A DNA stretch of 64,000 bases from an uncultured Bacilli bacterium (GTDB taxonomy: Bacteria > Bacillota_I > Bacilli_A > RF39 > UBA660), in the NCBI GenBank assembly GCA_934102335.1, contig CAKOSP010000005.1, forward strand, positions 1 through 64,000, given 5' to 3'. A program made the translations under genes and the position numbers. This document shows positions 32,168 through 41,453 of the stretch, one piece after another. Every line of letters starts with the position of its first letter. Positions within the stretch are counted from its first letter, which is position 1. The notes beneath the pieces are model-generated. The model did no database searches. It saw only the letters and a list, made by a program, of their open reading frames with translations, and was not told where the DNA came from.

Positions 32168-33203
32168 AATAGTTCAGGTTGGTTGTGGAAAAATGAGTAA
32201 GTATACGATGAAGTATGCTTTTGACAAAAATTATGAAATTGTTGGCGCAGTAGATATTAATAAAGATATCATTGGTCAAGACATAGGCCAAATTATGGAT
32301 TCGGAAGAAAAAGGTGTAGTAATAGAACCTCTTAAGAATTTAGATAATTTACTTAAAGATGTAAAACCTGATATTTGTATTGTTACTACAATGAGTTTAT
32401 TAAATGATATTAAAGATGTTGTTAGAACAATTGTAAGTAATAAGGTAAATGTTATTACAACCTGTGAAGAAGCTTTTTTTGCTAGTAATAGTAATCCTAG
32501 TGTTTTTAATGAACTTGATGTTTTAGCAAGAGCAAATGGTGTTACTATAACTGGTTGCGGTTATCAAGATATTTTCTGGGGTAACATGGTAAGTGTTATA
32601 GCCTCTTCAACACATAATATTAAAAAAATAAAAGGTTCTAGTTCATATAATGTTGAGGATTATGGAATCGCTCTTGCCAAAGCACATGGTGCAGGACTTT
32701 CTATTTCTCAATTTGAAAAAGATGTTGCTAGTGCTGATGATATTTCTTTAGAACAAAGACAAAAACTTATAAATGAAGGTGAGTTTTTACCAAGTTATAT
32801 GTGGAATACTGTTGGTTGGTTAGCAGATAAATTAAATCTTCATATAACAGATATTAATCAAAAATGTGTCCCAAAGATAGCTGAAGAAGATATTTATTCT
32901 GAAACTTTAAAGATGAATATTAAAAAAGGTGACGCGACTGGTATGAGTGCAGTTGTAACAGCTCATACAAAAGAAAATATTGTTATAGAAGCTGAATGTA
33001 TTGGTAAAGTATATACAAAAGATGAATGTGATAAAAATATATGGACTGTATATGGGGAGCCAGATACTACTGTTGTGGTTGAAAGACCTAGTACTGTAGA
33101 GTTGACTTGTGCTGATGTTATTAATAGATTAGAAAATGTTATAGCATCTAAACCTGGATTTGTTTCTACAAGTAAATTACCTGAACCTAAATATGTAGCT
33201 TAG
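32154..33203 (+). CDS. DapB-fold dehydrogenase, 2,4-diaminopentanoate dehydrogenase-like
   Basis: The 349-residue protein begins with a Rossmann motif (IVQVGCGKMSKYTMKYA) and has AVDINKDIIGQDIG, the ITTCEEAFF segment and TGCGYQDIFWGN. These resemble the NAD(P)-binding and substrate domains of the dihydrodipicolinate-reductase/2,4-diaminopentanoate dehydrogenase family. The latter acts in ornithine fermentation, but no other ornithine-pathway gene (orr, oraS/oraE, ortAB) is nearby, so the substrate is uncertain. It starts inside the AAA+ gene, an arrangement that suggests fixed stoichiometry or physical partnership. Confidence 0.82.
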   Translation: MTKIKIVQVGCGKMSKYTMKYAFDKNYEIVGAVDINKDIIGQDIGQIMDSEEKGVVIEPLKNLDNLLKDVKPDICIVTTMSLLNDIKDVVRTIVSNKVNVITTCEEAFFASNSNPSVFNELDVLARANGVTITGCGYQDIFWGNMVSVIASSTHNIKKIKGSSSYNVEDYGIALAKAHGAGLSISQFEKDVASADDISLEQRQKLINEGEFLPSYMWNTVGWLADKLNLHITDINQKCVPKIAEEDIYSETLKMNIKKGDATGMSAVVTAHTKENIVIEAECIGKVYTKDECDKNIWTVYGEPDTTVVVERPSTVELTCADVINRLENVIASKPGFVSTSKLPEPKYVA

Positions 33204-33234
33204 TGCTACATATTTAATTTATTATGGAGGAAAA

Positions 33235-34272
33235 ATGATAAAAAGATTACGGTTAAAAGCTGTTTTAAATATAATTTTATCTGTGATTGTCATTTTATTG
33301 TGTTTTGTACCACTTATATATAAAGGATATACATTTAATGATTTATTTGGTAATTATTGTGTTGTAAATGAATTTGATGATGTAAAAAAATGTATAGATC
33401 GAAAAGATTACTTTGTTAAGATTAAAACTGATAGTGTCATTGATCCTAAGTATGTATTTAGTTTAAATAGTAGTGGGGATGATGTTGCTGCTTTATTAGA
33501 TGTAGGGTTAAGAATTAGTGATAATGAAGAAGATGGCTATGTATCTTTAATAGGTATTTTGCCTTTAAAAAGTGCGGCTGAATTTTTAGAAAAGCATAAT
33601 AATAGTCAAACTGTTGAATTTGTGACCCATTTAGGTTCATTTACTAATGAAGATTATAAACAAGGATTTGATTACATCAAAAATAGTTATATAGATTATT
33701 ATACTTCTGAGGAATATGCTAAAAATTATGGAATAATTTTTTCGGAAGAACAAGCTCAGGCATTTATTTTAGACATTAACTTTGATTCTTATACTTATTC
33801 TAATTCATTATGGTATATGTATTTATATGTATTTATTTTGCTTTTACCAATTTTAATCTTTATGATCAATTTAATAATCAATCTTTTTAAATTGATTTTC
33901 CCTTTTAGATCAAAGAGATTTAATGGATTAAATAAAAAAGAAATTTTAGCAATTTTGAGTAATAATGCTGATGACAGTTTGTTATTTTTTAATAAGAATG
34001 TGACAATTGGGAAAAAGTATTTTTATATAACAACTAAAAACTTAGAAATAATGGGTAAAACAAAAGATATTGTATGGGTATATTCTAAAAAAAGTAAAAG
34101 GAAGTATTATTTGGTGATAAACTTAAATAATAAAAATAGCTTTGAAGTATGTCTTTTAAAGAAAGATATTATTAATATTATTGATAATCTTAAAGAAAAT
34201 CAAAAAATTATAACAACTTTTAGCTTAGATAATTATAAAAAATATAAGAAAAATCCTAAAGGAATGGTGTAG
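33235..34272 (+). CDS. membrane protein of unknown function, 345 residues
   Basis: Two membrane segments (about 9-30 and 197-222) bracket an extracytoplasmic domain of about 165 residues with two Cys near the start (NYCVVNEFDDVKKCIDRKDY) that could form a disulfide. The C-terminal 120 residues are cytoplasmic, Lys-rich and beta-prone. I do not recognise the family. GGAGG precedes ATG 33235. Its stop is 1 bp before the PAP2 gene start, so it is in an operon with PAP2 and DgkA. That context suggests a cell-envelope role. Confidence 0.75.
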   Translation: MIKRLRLKAVLNIILSVIVILLCFVPLIYKGYTFNDLFGNYCVVNEFDDVKKCIDRKDYFVKIKTDSVIDPKYVFSLNSSGDDVAALLDVGLRISDNEEDGYVSLIGILPLKSAAEFLEKHNNSQTVEFVTHLGSFTNEDYKQGFDYIKNSYIDYYTSEEYAKNYGIIFSEEQAQAFILDINFDSYTYSNSLWYMYLYVFILLLPILIFMINLIINLFKLIFPFRSKRFNGLNKKEILAILSNNADDSLLFFNKNVTIGKKYFYITTKNLEIMGKTKDIVWVYSKKSKRKYYLVINLNNKNSFEVCLLKKDIINIIDNLKENQKIITTFSLDNYKKYKKNPKGMV

Positions 34273-34273
34273 T

Positions 34274-34900
34274 ATGGAAAAGAAAAGAAAATTTTTTAAA
34301 ACTTTATTAGTTATAGTTTTATCGTTAATTTTTATTTATTTAACAGTATGCGTTATTTTTAATAAACAAATTTATATTGATACTATATTTTATAATTTAA
34401 TAGTGGTTAATTTAAGAAGTTTAAATTTAACTAATTTTTTTAAAGTAATTACTTATATGGGAAGTAGTTATATGTATATAGTACTTTTAGTATTGGGTTT
34501 GATATTTATAAAAAATAAAGATATTCCTCTTTTGATGATAGGCAATGTAGTTGCATCAGCACTTTTAATGTCATTTTTAAAGAATATAATAAAAAGACCT
34601 AGACCTGATTATAAATTAATTGCTGAAAATGGTTTTAGTTTTCCATCTGGTCATTCTTTAAATGCAGTGGTATTTTATGGACTTTTGATATACTTAATTC
34701 ATAGTAATGTTAAAAGTAAGAAAATTAGAATTAGTTTAGAAATCATATTTACTTTGATAATACTTCTTATAGGTTTAAGTAGAATTTATTTAGGAGTTCA
34801 TTATGCTAGTGATGTATTAGCAGGATTTGCTTTTGGATTTATATGGCTTTACTTTTTTATAAATGTGGTTTACAAGAAGGTGTTAAGTGATGAAAAGTAG
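34274..34900 (+). CDS. PAP2-family membrane phosphatase
   Basis: A 208-residue polytopic membrane protein with the complete PAP2 triad of motifs: KNIIKRPRP, SFPSGHS and SRIYLGVHYASD, containing the catalytic His residues and Arg. Such enzymes dephosphorylate undecaprenyl pyrophosphate, phosphatidic acid or phosphatidylglycerol phosphate. It overlaps the DgkA gene by 11 bp, which supports a role in recycling lipid carriers: the phosphatase and the kinase act on opposite sides of the same lipid pool. Confidence 0.92.
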   Translation: MEKKRKFFKTLLVIVLSLIFIYLTVCVIFNKQIYIDTIFYNLIVVNLRSLNLTNFFKVITYMGSSYMYIVLLVLGLIFIKNKDIPLLMIGNVVASALLMSFLKNIIKRPRPDYKLIAENGFSFPSGHSLNAVVFYGLLIYLIHSNVKSKKIRISLEIIFTLIILLIGLSRIYLGVHYASDVLAGFAFGFIWLYFFINVVYKKVLSDEK

Positions 34901-35252
34901 TAAGTCACCACTTTACAAAAGTTTTGGCTATGCTTTTACAGGTATTTTGTCAGCTTTAAAATCAGAAAGAAATTTGGTAATTCATTTTGTTATAATGAGT
35001 TTAGTAATAACTTTTGGATTTATGTTTGAAATAAGTGTTTTAGAGTGGATTATTTGTATGATTATGTTTGCACTGGTTATATCTGCTGAGTTATTTAATA
35101 CAGCGTTTGAAATGTTAGTGGATATGACTGAACCCAATGTAAATAAAAAAGCAAAATTTTGTAAAGATGTTGCAGCTGGAGCAGTGTTATTTAATGCTAC
35201 TATAGCTTTTATAGTGGGATTGATGATTTTTATACCTTATATTTTTAATTAA
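34890..35252 (+). CDS. dgkA: diacylglycerol/undecaprenol kinase
   Basis: The 120-residue membrane protein has the DgkA signature: SFGYAFTGILSALKSERNLVIH at the N-terminus, EWIICMIMFALVISAELFNTAFE in the second membrane region and AKFCKDVAAGAVLFNA in the third. In Gram-positive bacteria this family phosphorylates undecaprenol, feeding cell-wall synthesis. ATG 34890 is preferred to GTG 34887 given the AAGGTG site spacing. A terminator follows at 35294. Confidence 0.95.
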   Translation: MKSSKSPLYKSFGYAFTGILSALKSERNLVIHFVIMSLVITFGFMFEISVLEWIICMIMFALVISAELFNTAFEMLVDMTEPNVNKKAKFCKDVAAGAVLFNATIAFIVGLMIFIPYIFN

Positions 35253-35293
35253 TATTTACATACTAAGTTATGTTTTTACGTAAAATTTAAGAG

Positions 35294-35316
35294 AGTCTAT
35301 TAATTAGACTTTTTTA
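35294..35316 (+). terminator. terminator after dgkA
   Basis: AGTCTA / TAGACT stem with a TTAAT loop and a run of six T. Confidence 0.8.
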
Positions 35317-35345
35317 TTTACAATAAAGCTTTGTTGATGTATAAT
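35317..35345 (+). promoter_or_regulatory. promoter of the marR-ABC exporter operon
   Basis: TTTACA (35317-35322), 17-bp spacer, TATAAT (35340-35345). Confidence 0.8.
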
Positions 35346-35349
35346 CTTT

Positions 35350-35367
35350 TTGTTAGGAGGCTAACAA
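35350..35367. promoter_or_regulatory. palindrome overlapping start region and ribosome site of marR
   Basis: TTGTTAG-GAGG-CTAACAA is a perfect 7+7 inverted repeat. It ends directly before ATG 35368 and its centre is the Shine-Dalgarno GGAGG. It starts at the predicted transcription start (about 35352). As DNA it fits a MarR-dimer operator for autorepression; as RNA it would fold into a hairpin hiding the ribosome site. Confidence 0.65.
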
Positions 35368-35802
35368 ATGAATTTGAAGATTATAAAATCCATTAAAGAT
35401 TTAGATATATTAATTGGAAGAAATATTATAAAAGATAAAAAAGACAAATTACTTCCTCCATATCAAATGGCTATTGTTGGTTATTTAGTAAAACATCAAA
35501 ATGATAGTGTTTATCAAAAAGATTTGGAGAAAAAATTTGGATTTAGAAGGTCGACTTTATCTGGAATTCTTGATACAATGGAAAAACATGATTTGATTAA
35601 AAGAGAAGATTGTTTAATAGATCATCGTAGTAAAAAGATAGTTTTAGGTGACCGAACTAAGATTGCCTATGAAAATGCATTGAATAATCTTGGGGATTTA
35701 TCTAATAAATTAGTTAGTGGTATTAGTGAAAACGAATTGAATATATTTAATTCTGTAATGGAAAATATGATTAAAAATATGAAGGAGAATTTAAATGATT
35801 AA
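35368..35802 (+). CDS. MarR-family transcriptional regulator
   Basis: The 144-residue winged-helix protein has the MarR layout: dimerisation helices at both ends, YQKDLEKKFGFRRSTLSGILDTMEKHDLI as the helix-turn-helix and recognition helix, and the wing DHRSKKIVL. It overlaps the first exporter gene by 8 bp, so it is almost certainly the operon's own regulator, probably a repressor released by a ligand of the pump, acting at the palindrome immediately upstream. Confidence 0.92.
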   Translation: MNLKIIKSIKDLDILIGRNIIKDKKDKLLPPYQMAIVGYLVKHQNDSVYQKDLEKKFGFRRSTLSGILDTMEKHDLIKREDCLIDHRSKKIVLGDRTKIAYENALNNLGDLSNKLVSGISENELNIFNSVMENMIKNMKENLND

Positions 35803-37555
35803 ATTATTAAAGAAATTTACAAAAAAAGATTTATTTTTAATACTATTTTGTGTTGCACTTGTAGTATTTCAAGTATGGTTGGATTTGCGTTTGCCAGAAT
35901 ATATGAGTCAAATAACTAAGTTAATTCAAACTGAAGATAGTTTGATGAAAGATATTTTAATATCTGGTGGTCATATGGTATTATGTGCTTTTGGTTCTTT
36001 GGCTTCAGCAGTTTGTGTGGGTTATTTATCTTCTTTGTTATCCGCTAATTTTTCTAAAAATATAAGAAGAAGTATATTTGAAAAAGTAGAAAGTTTTGGT
36101 ATAGCTGAAATAAAGCAGTTTTCAACTAGTAGTTTAATTACAAGAACAACAAATGATGTCACTCAAGTAGAAATGTTTATAAGTATTGGTTTACAACTTT
36201 TAATTAAAGCTCCAATTATGGCGGTTTGGGCAGTTTTAAAAATCATAGGTAAAAGTACGGAGTGGAGTTTACTTACAGGAGCTGGAGTTGTTATTCTTTT
36301 AATAACAATAATATTAATTATGATTGTGGTTGTTCCAAGATTTGCTATTGTTCAGAAATTAACTGATCAAGTTAATGGGGTTACAAGAGAAAATCTTACA
36401 GGTATTCGTGTAATAAGGGCTTTTAATGCTGATGAATTCCAACAAAATAGATTTAATAATGTAAATAATAAATTAACTAAAACACAATTATTTAATCAAA
36501 GAGTGTTTGCTATTATGCAACCAATAATGAATTTTGTAATGCACTTTTTAACACTTGGTATTTATTTTATTGGAGCAATATTAATTGATAAAGCTGGTAT
36601 GGTAGATAAAGTAAATTTATTTAGTAATATGGTGGTTTTCACTAGTTATGGAATGCAAGTTATAATGTCATTTTTAATGCTTGCTATGACATTTATGATG
36701 TGGCCTCGTGCTAAAGTTTCTGCAAATCGTATAACGGAAGTTTTAGATAGTGATATTTCTATAAAAGATGGAACTTTTGATGGTAATACTTCATTAAAAG
36801 GAACTGTTGAATTTAAAAATGTTAGTTTTAAATATCCTGATGCAGATGAATATTTATTGAAAGATATATCTTTTAAAGTAAATAAAGGTGAAACAATTGC
36901 TTTTATAGGATCAACAGGATCAGGAAAGTCAACTTTAATTAATTTAGTTCCTAGACTTTATGACGCTACTGATGGTGAGGTATTAGTAGATGGGGTAAAT
37001 GTTAAGGAGTATGAATTGAGTAAGCTTAATAATAAAATTGGATATATTCCTCAAAAGGCAGTAATGTTTACTGGCTCAGTTAATGATAATGTCGCTTATG
37101 GACAAAGAGGTAGAGAAAAACCTAGCCAAAAAGAAATTGAAGAAGCTATAAGAGTTGCTCAAGCAGAAGATTTTGTTACTAAAATGGATAAAAAGTATGA
37201 ATCTCATATTGCTAGGGGAGGAACCAATGTATCTGGTGGTCAAAAACAAAGATTGGCTATAGCTAGGGCAATAGCAAGAGATCCAGAAATATATATTTTT
37301 GATGATTCTTTTTCAGCTTTGGATTATCAAACTGACGCCACTTTAAGAAAAGAATTAAAAAAACATACTAAAAATGCTACTTGCATGATTGTAGCTCAAA
37401 GAATTGGCACTATTATTAATGCTGATAAAATTATGGTTTTAGATAATGGAAAATGTGTGGGAATAGGTACACATAAAGAATTATTAAAAAATTGTGATAT
37501 TTATAAGGAGATTGCTTTATCACAATTAAGTGAGGAGGAACTTTTAAATGCCTAG
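35795..37555 (+). CDS. ABC exporter half-transporter A (degenerate ATPase site)
   Basis: 586 residues: six membrane helices in the first 310 residues, then a nucleotide-binding domain with Walker A GSTGSGKST, Q-loop IPQKAVMFTGSV, a canonical signature VSGGQKQR and Walker B IYIFDDSFSALD. The catalytic Glu after Walker B is Asp (near residue 503), as in the degenerate half of heterodimeric exporters. It overlaps marR and the second half-transporter by 8 bp each. The pair resembles multidrug or lipid exporters of the type regulated by MarR proteins in Firmicutes. Confidence 0.95.
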   Translation: MIKLLKKFTKKDLFLILFCVALVVFQVWLDLRLPEYMSQITKLIQTEDSLMKDILISGGHMVLCAFGSLASAVCVGYLSSLLSANFSKNIRRSIFEKVESFGIAEIKQFSTSSLITRTTNDVTQVEMFISIGLQLLIKAPIMAVWAVLKIIGKSTEWSLLTGAGVVILLITIILIMIVVVPRFAIVQKLTDQVNGVTRENLTGIRVIRAFNADEFQQNRFNNVNNKLTKTQLFNQRVFAIMQPIMNFVMHFLTLGIYFIGAILIDKAGMVDKVNLFSNMVVFTSYGMQVIMSFLMLAMTFMMWPRAKVSANRITEVLDSDISIKDGTFDGNTSLKGTVEFKNVSFKYPDADEYLLKDISFKVNKGETIAFIGSTGSGKSTLINLVPRLYDATDGEVLVDGVNVKEYELSKLNNKIGYIPQKAVMFTGSVNDNVAYGQRGREKPSQKEIEEAIRVAQAEDFVTKMDKKYESHIARGGTNVSGGQKQRLAIARAIARDPEIYIFDDSFSALDYQTDATLRKELKKHTKNATCMIVAQRIGTIINADKIMVLDNGKCVGIGTHKELLKNCDIYKEIALSQLSEEELLNA

Positions 37556-39644
37556 ACATGGTGGCCCTATGGGTGGCTTTGAAAAATCTAAAGATTTTAA
37601 AGGAACAATTTTAAGATTATTTAAAAGCTTAAATAAATGGCGTGCAGTTTTAATTGTCGCTATGGTTTTGGCTTTCTCAAGTGCTATATTATCTACCATT
37701 GCTCCTAATAAGTTATCTAGTTTAACTGACGTTATTACTGATGGTATTAAACCAAATACTGAAAAGTTAAAAGATGTAAGTCAAACAATTTATTCAAATG
37801 CTATAAAGAATTTTGTACTTAAAAATACAAAATATTATATTGATCAAACAAATGCTGTTGATGATTTTAATTTATTAAGTTTGGAAGATAAAAAGAATTA
37901 TTTAGAAGACGTAGAAATTGATGGAAATATAGTTTCTGTTGATGATCAAGTAAAGTTTTTTGAAATAATAAGTGAACTTAATGAAGATATGGTTACACAG
38001 GATATGCTTTCTAAGTTGGATGAGTTACCTGATACAATATATAATATTGTTAAACCAACTATGGATTTAACTAAAGTTAAAAATTTTGCTATTTTACTTT
38101 CTGTTATATACATAACTAGTGCCCTTTTTGGTTACGTTCAATCATTTTTAATGTCCACGGTTTCAAATAATTACGCTAAAAAACTTAGAAATGATATAAG
38201 TGTTAAAATTAATAAATTACCTTTAAATTATTTTGATAAACATGAAACTGGCGATGTGTTATCAAGAGTTACTAATGATGTTGATTCAGTGGCCCAAAAT
38301 ATGAATAATAGTTTATCATCTTTAATTTCAAGTGTAACTTTATTTATAGGTTCTATTATAATGATGTTTGTTACAAATAGTCTTATGGCTTTGACTGCAA
38401 TTTTAGCAAGTTTATTTGGTTTTGGCTTTTCATTTGCTTTGTTAAAAAAATCTCAAAAATATTTTAAAGAAAGACAAGAATTATTAGGTAATTTAAATGG
38501 ACATATTGAAGAAATTTATTCTGGACATAATGTAGTAAAAACTTATAATGGTGAACAATCAGCTTTAGAAGAATTCGATAATATAAATAAAAAACTATAT
38601 AATTCCAATCAAAAAAGTCAGTTCTTATCTGGTATAATGCAACCATTAATGGCTTTTATTGGTAATTTTGGTTATGTTGCTGTATGTGTTGTGGGAGCTT
38701 TACTTGTTATGAATGGTAAGACTTCTTTTGGTACAATAGTGGCTTTTATGATATATGTTAGATTATTTACTAATCCGCTTTCAATGATTGCTCAATCATT
38801 ATCTAGTTTACAAATTATTGCGGCTTCAGCTGAAAGAGTATTTGAATTTTTAGATGAAAAAGAAATGTGTGATGAATCACATTTATCTGACTCTTTAAGT
38901 TTAAATCAAGCTAAAGGTAATATTGAATTTAAACATGTTAAATTTGGTTATGATGATACAAGAGTTATAATTAAAAATTTTAGTGCTAATGTTAAATCTG
39001 GCCAAAAAATTGCTATAGTTGGTCCTACTGGTGCAGGAAAGACAACAATGGTTAATTTATTAATGAAATTTTATGATATTAAAGATGGAGATATTTTAAT
39101 TGATGGTAAATCTATTAAAAATCTTACTAGAGAAAATATTCATAAATTATTTGTTATGGTTTTACAAGATACTTGGTTATTTGATGGCACTATAAAGGAA
39201 AATATTAAATTCAATAATGAGAATGTTAGTGATGAGAAAATTTGGGAGGTTTGTGACACTGTTGGTATTAGTCATTTTATTAAAACTTTACCAAATGGAT
39301 TAGATGCTAAGTTAAATGAAAATGATACAATTAGTCAAGGTCAAAAACAGCTTATAACTATTGCTCGAGGAATGATTGAAAATGCTCCTTTCTTAATTTT
39401 GGATGAGGCTACATCAAATGTTGATACAAGAACAGAAGAATTAGTTCAAAAGGCTATGGATAAATTAACAGTTGGTAAAACTTCTTTTATAATTGCTCAC
39501 AGATTATCAACAATTAAAAATGCTGATTTAATTTTAGTAATGAACGAAGGAAATATAATTGAACAAGGAACACATGAACAACTTTTAGAAAAAAATGGCT
39601 TTTATGCTAAACTTTATAACTCTCAATTTGAACAATTAATATAA
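37548..39644 (+). CDS. ABC exporter half-transporter B (catalytic ATPase site)
   Basis: 698 residues. After TM1 there is an extra extracytoplasmic domain of about 120 residues (about 50-170), not present in the partner. The nucleotide-binding domain has Walker A GPTGAGKTT, canonical Walker B FLILDEATSNVD with the catalytic Glu, and a degenerate signature ISQGQKQL. Its degenerate signature and the partner's degenerate Walker B predict one consensus and one non-hydrolysing ATP site in the heterodimer. The start MPRHGGPMGG overlaps the previous gene's stop. Confidence 0.95.
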   Translation: MPRHGGPMGGFEKSKDFKGTILRLFKSLNKWRAVLIVAMVLAFSSAILSTIAPNKLSSLTDVITDGIKPNTEKLKDVSQTIYSNAIKNFVLKNTKYYIDQTNAVDDFNLLSLEDKKNYLEDVEIDGNIVSVDDQVKFFEIISELNEDMVTQDMLSKLDELPDTIYNIVKPTMDLTKVKNFAILLSVIYITSALFGYVQSFLMSTVSNNYAKKLRNDISVKINKLPLNYFDKHETGDVLSRVTNDVDSVAQNMNNSLSSLISSVTLFIGSIIMMFVTNSLMALTAILASLFGFGFSFALLKKSQKYFKERQELLGNLNGHIEEIYSGHNVVKTYNGEQSALEEFDNINKKLYNSNQKSQFLSGIMQPLMAFIGNFGYVAVCVVGALLVMNGKTSFGTIVAFMIYVRLFTNPLSMIAQSLSSLQIIAASAERVFEFLDEKEMCDESHLSDSLSLNQAKGNIEFKHVKFGYDDTRVIIKNFSANVKSGQKIAIVGPTGAGKTTMVNLLMKFYDIKDGDILIDGKSIKNLTRENIHKLFVMVLQDTWLFDGTIKENIKFNNENVSDEKIWEVCDTVGISHFIKTLPNGLDAKLNENDTISQGQKQLITIARGMIENAPFLILDEATSNVDTRTEELVQKAMDKLTVGKTSFIIAHRLSTIKNADLILVMNEGNIIEQGTHEQLLEKNGFYAKLYNSQFEQLI

Positions 39645-39658
39645 TTTTGTAAATATTA

Positions 39659-39667
39659 TGATATAAT
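39659..39667 (+). promoter_or_regulatory. extended -10 promoter of the acyl-CoA ligase operon
   Basis: TGATATAAT; start about 39674, 15-nt leader to ATG 39689. Confidence 0.65.
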
Positions 39668-39688
39668 GTGATAGTAGGGATGGTAATT

Positions 39689-41452
39689 ATGGCATTATTT
39701 GATTTACGTTATTTACGATATTTAGGGTTAAAAAAAAGACCAAGTGCCCCTTGGAAAAAGTATTATAATAGAAAAGATATGCGTATTCATGCTCCCAAAA
39801 CATCTTTATATAGATTTTTTGTTAATAGAGTTGAAAAGGGAAAATATCAAAATAATGTTGCTATAAATTACTTAGGTAAAAAAAGAACTTATAAAGAGTT
39901 TATTGCTCAAATAGATGAATGTGCTTGTGCATTTAAAGCTCAAGGAATTAGAAAGGGTGATGTTGTATCTATTCTTTCGGCTAATATTCCTGAGGCTTTA
40001 ATTTCTTTTTATGCCTTAAATAAAATTGGGGCTGTAGCTAATATGTTACATCCCATGTTATCAGAAAATGAAATTAAGCAGGCTTTAAATGAATATTGTA
40101 CAGTAGTAGTCGTAGCTATGGATATATGTTATAAGCAATTGAAAAATATAATTAATGATACTAGTGTTTATAAAACAATTATTGTGTCTGCTAAGGATTC
40201 AATGGGTATGATTACAAAAATATTTTATAAACTTACTCAAGATTATAAAATTAAAAAACCTCATTTTGATAGTAAATATATTTATTGGCATGATTTTATT
40301 AAATCTGGAAGATATAAAAATCAAAATATAGAAGAACCGGGAAACAAGGATACTCCAGCAGTTATTTTACAAAGTGGAGGCTCAACTGGTACGCCTAAAG
40401 GAATAGTATTATCTAATGGTAATTTTAATGCAGCAACTTTATCGGCTTTTGCGGCTTATCCTGATTTATGCAAAGATGATGTGATTTTGGGTATTATGCC
40501 AATTTTTCATGGATTTGGTTTAGAAGTAAGTATAAATGATGCCTTTTGTTGTGGTGCTGAAGTAGTTTTAATTCCGACCTTTAAAGCTAGTACTTTTGAT
40601 AGACTTTTAGTTAAATATAAACCAAGTGTTTTAGTGGGTGTTCCAACTTTATTTGAAGCATTAACTAGAAATGAAAGAATGGATGAGGTAGATCTTTCTA
40701 ATTTAAAATATGTTATATCTGGTGGAGATACTCTAAACAAAGCAAGGGTAGAAAACATTAATGATTTTTTACATTCACATGGGGCTAGAACTAATATGAT
40801 ACAAGGTTATGGTATGACCGAGGCAGTAGCAGCAATATCTGTTGATTTAAAACATGCCAGTAGACCAGGAACTATAGGAATACCATGGCCAAGTATTTAT
40901 GTTAAGATATGTAAGCCTCATACAGAAATTGAAGTGCCTTATGGTACAGATGGAGAAATCTGTATTTGTGGTGATGTTGTTATGCTTGGTTATTATAATA
41001 ATGAAAAAGAAACAAATGCAGCTTTAAGATTACATAAAGATGGTAATATTTGGTTACATTCTGGTGACATTGGATGTATGGACGAAGATGGATTTATACA
41101 GTATAAACAAAGATTAAAAAGAATGATTGTTTCTTCTGGTTATAATGTTTATCCTTCACAAATTGAAGAAGTGTTGGAAACTCATCCAGGAGTTTTAGAT
41201 GTTTCAGTAATTGGTGTTCCCCATCCTTATAAAATTGAAGTGCCTAAAGCATATATAGTTTTGAAAAAAGGTTATGTTGATAACACAAAATTTAGAGAAG
41301 AACTCAAAAGTATTTGTAAAAAGAATTTAGCTCATTACGCTATTCCTAAAGAAATAGAAGTAAGAGCTAGTTTACCTAAAACTATTGTGGGAAAAGTTGA
41401 TTTTAGAAAGTTACAAGAGGAAAATATAAAAAGTAGAAACAAAGAGGTATAA
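39689..41452 (+). CDS. AMP-forming acyl-CoA synthetase/ligase
   Basis: The 587-residue enzyme activates a carboxylic acid as acyl-AMP and then as a CoA thioester. Motifs in order are QSGGSTGTPKG (P-loop-like A3), GYGMTEA (A5), HSGDIGCMDEDGF (A7), KQRLKRMI (A8) and PKTIVGKVD with the catalytic lysine (A10). The basic N-terminal extension (LRYLRYLGLKKRPSAPWKKYY) is typical of membrane-associated fatty-acid ligases. ATG 39689 is preferred over an in-frame GTG at 39668 because the latter lies before the predicted transcription start. It is followed 1 bp later by an acyltransferase gene, suggesting transfer of the acyl group formed here. Confidence 0.92.
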   Translation: MALFDLRYLRYLGLKKRPSAPWKKYYNRKDMRIHAPKTSLYRFFVNRVEKGKYQNNVAINYLGKKRTYKEFIAQIDECACAFKAQGIRKGDVVSILSANIPEALISFYALNKIGAVANMLHPMLSENEIKQALNEYCTVVVVAMDICYKQLKNIINDTSVYKTIIVSAKDSMGMITKIFYKLTQDYKIKKPHFDSKYIYWHDFIKSGRYKNQNIEEPGNKDTPAVILQSGGSTGTPKGIVLSNGNFNAATLSAFAAYPDLCKDDVILGIMPIFHGFGLEVSINDAFCCGAEVVLIPTFKASTFDRLLVKYKPSVLVGVPTLFEALTRNERMDEVDLSNLKYVISGGDTLNKARVENINDFLHSHGARTNMIQGYGMTEAVAAISVDLKHASRPGTIGIPWPSIYVKICKPHTEIEVPYGTDGEICICGDVVMLGYYNNEKETNAALRLHKDGNIWLHSGDIGCMDEDGFIQYKQRLKRMIVSSGYNVYPSQIEEVLETHPGVLDVSVIGVPHPYKIEVPKAYIVLKKGYVDNTKFREELKSICKKNLAHYAIPKEIEVRASLPKTIVGKVDFRKLQEENIKSRNKEV

Positions 41453-41453
41453 G

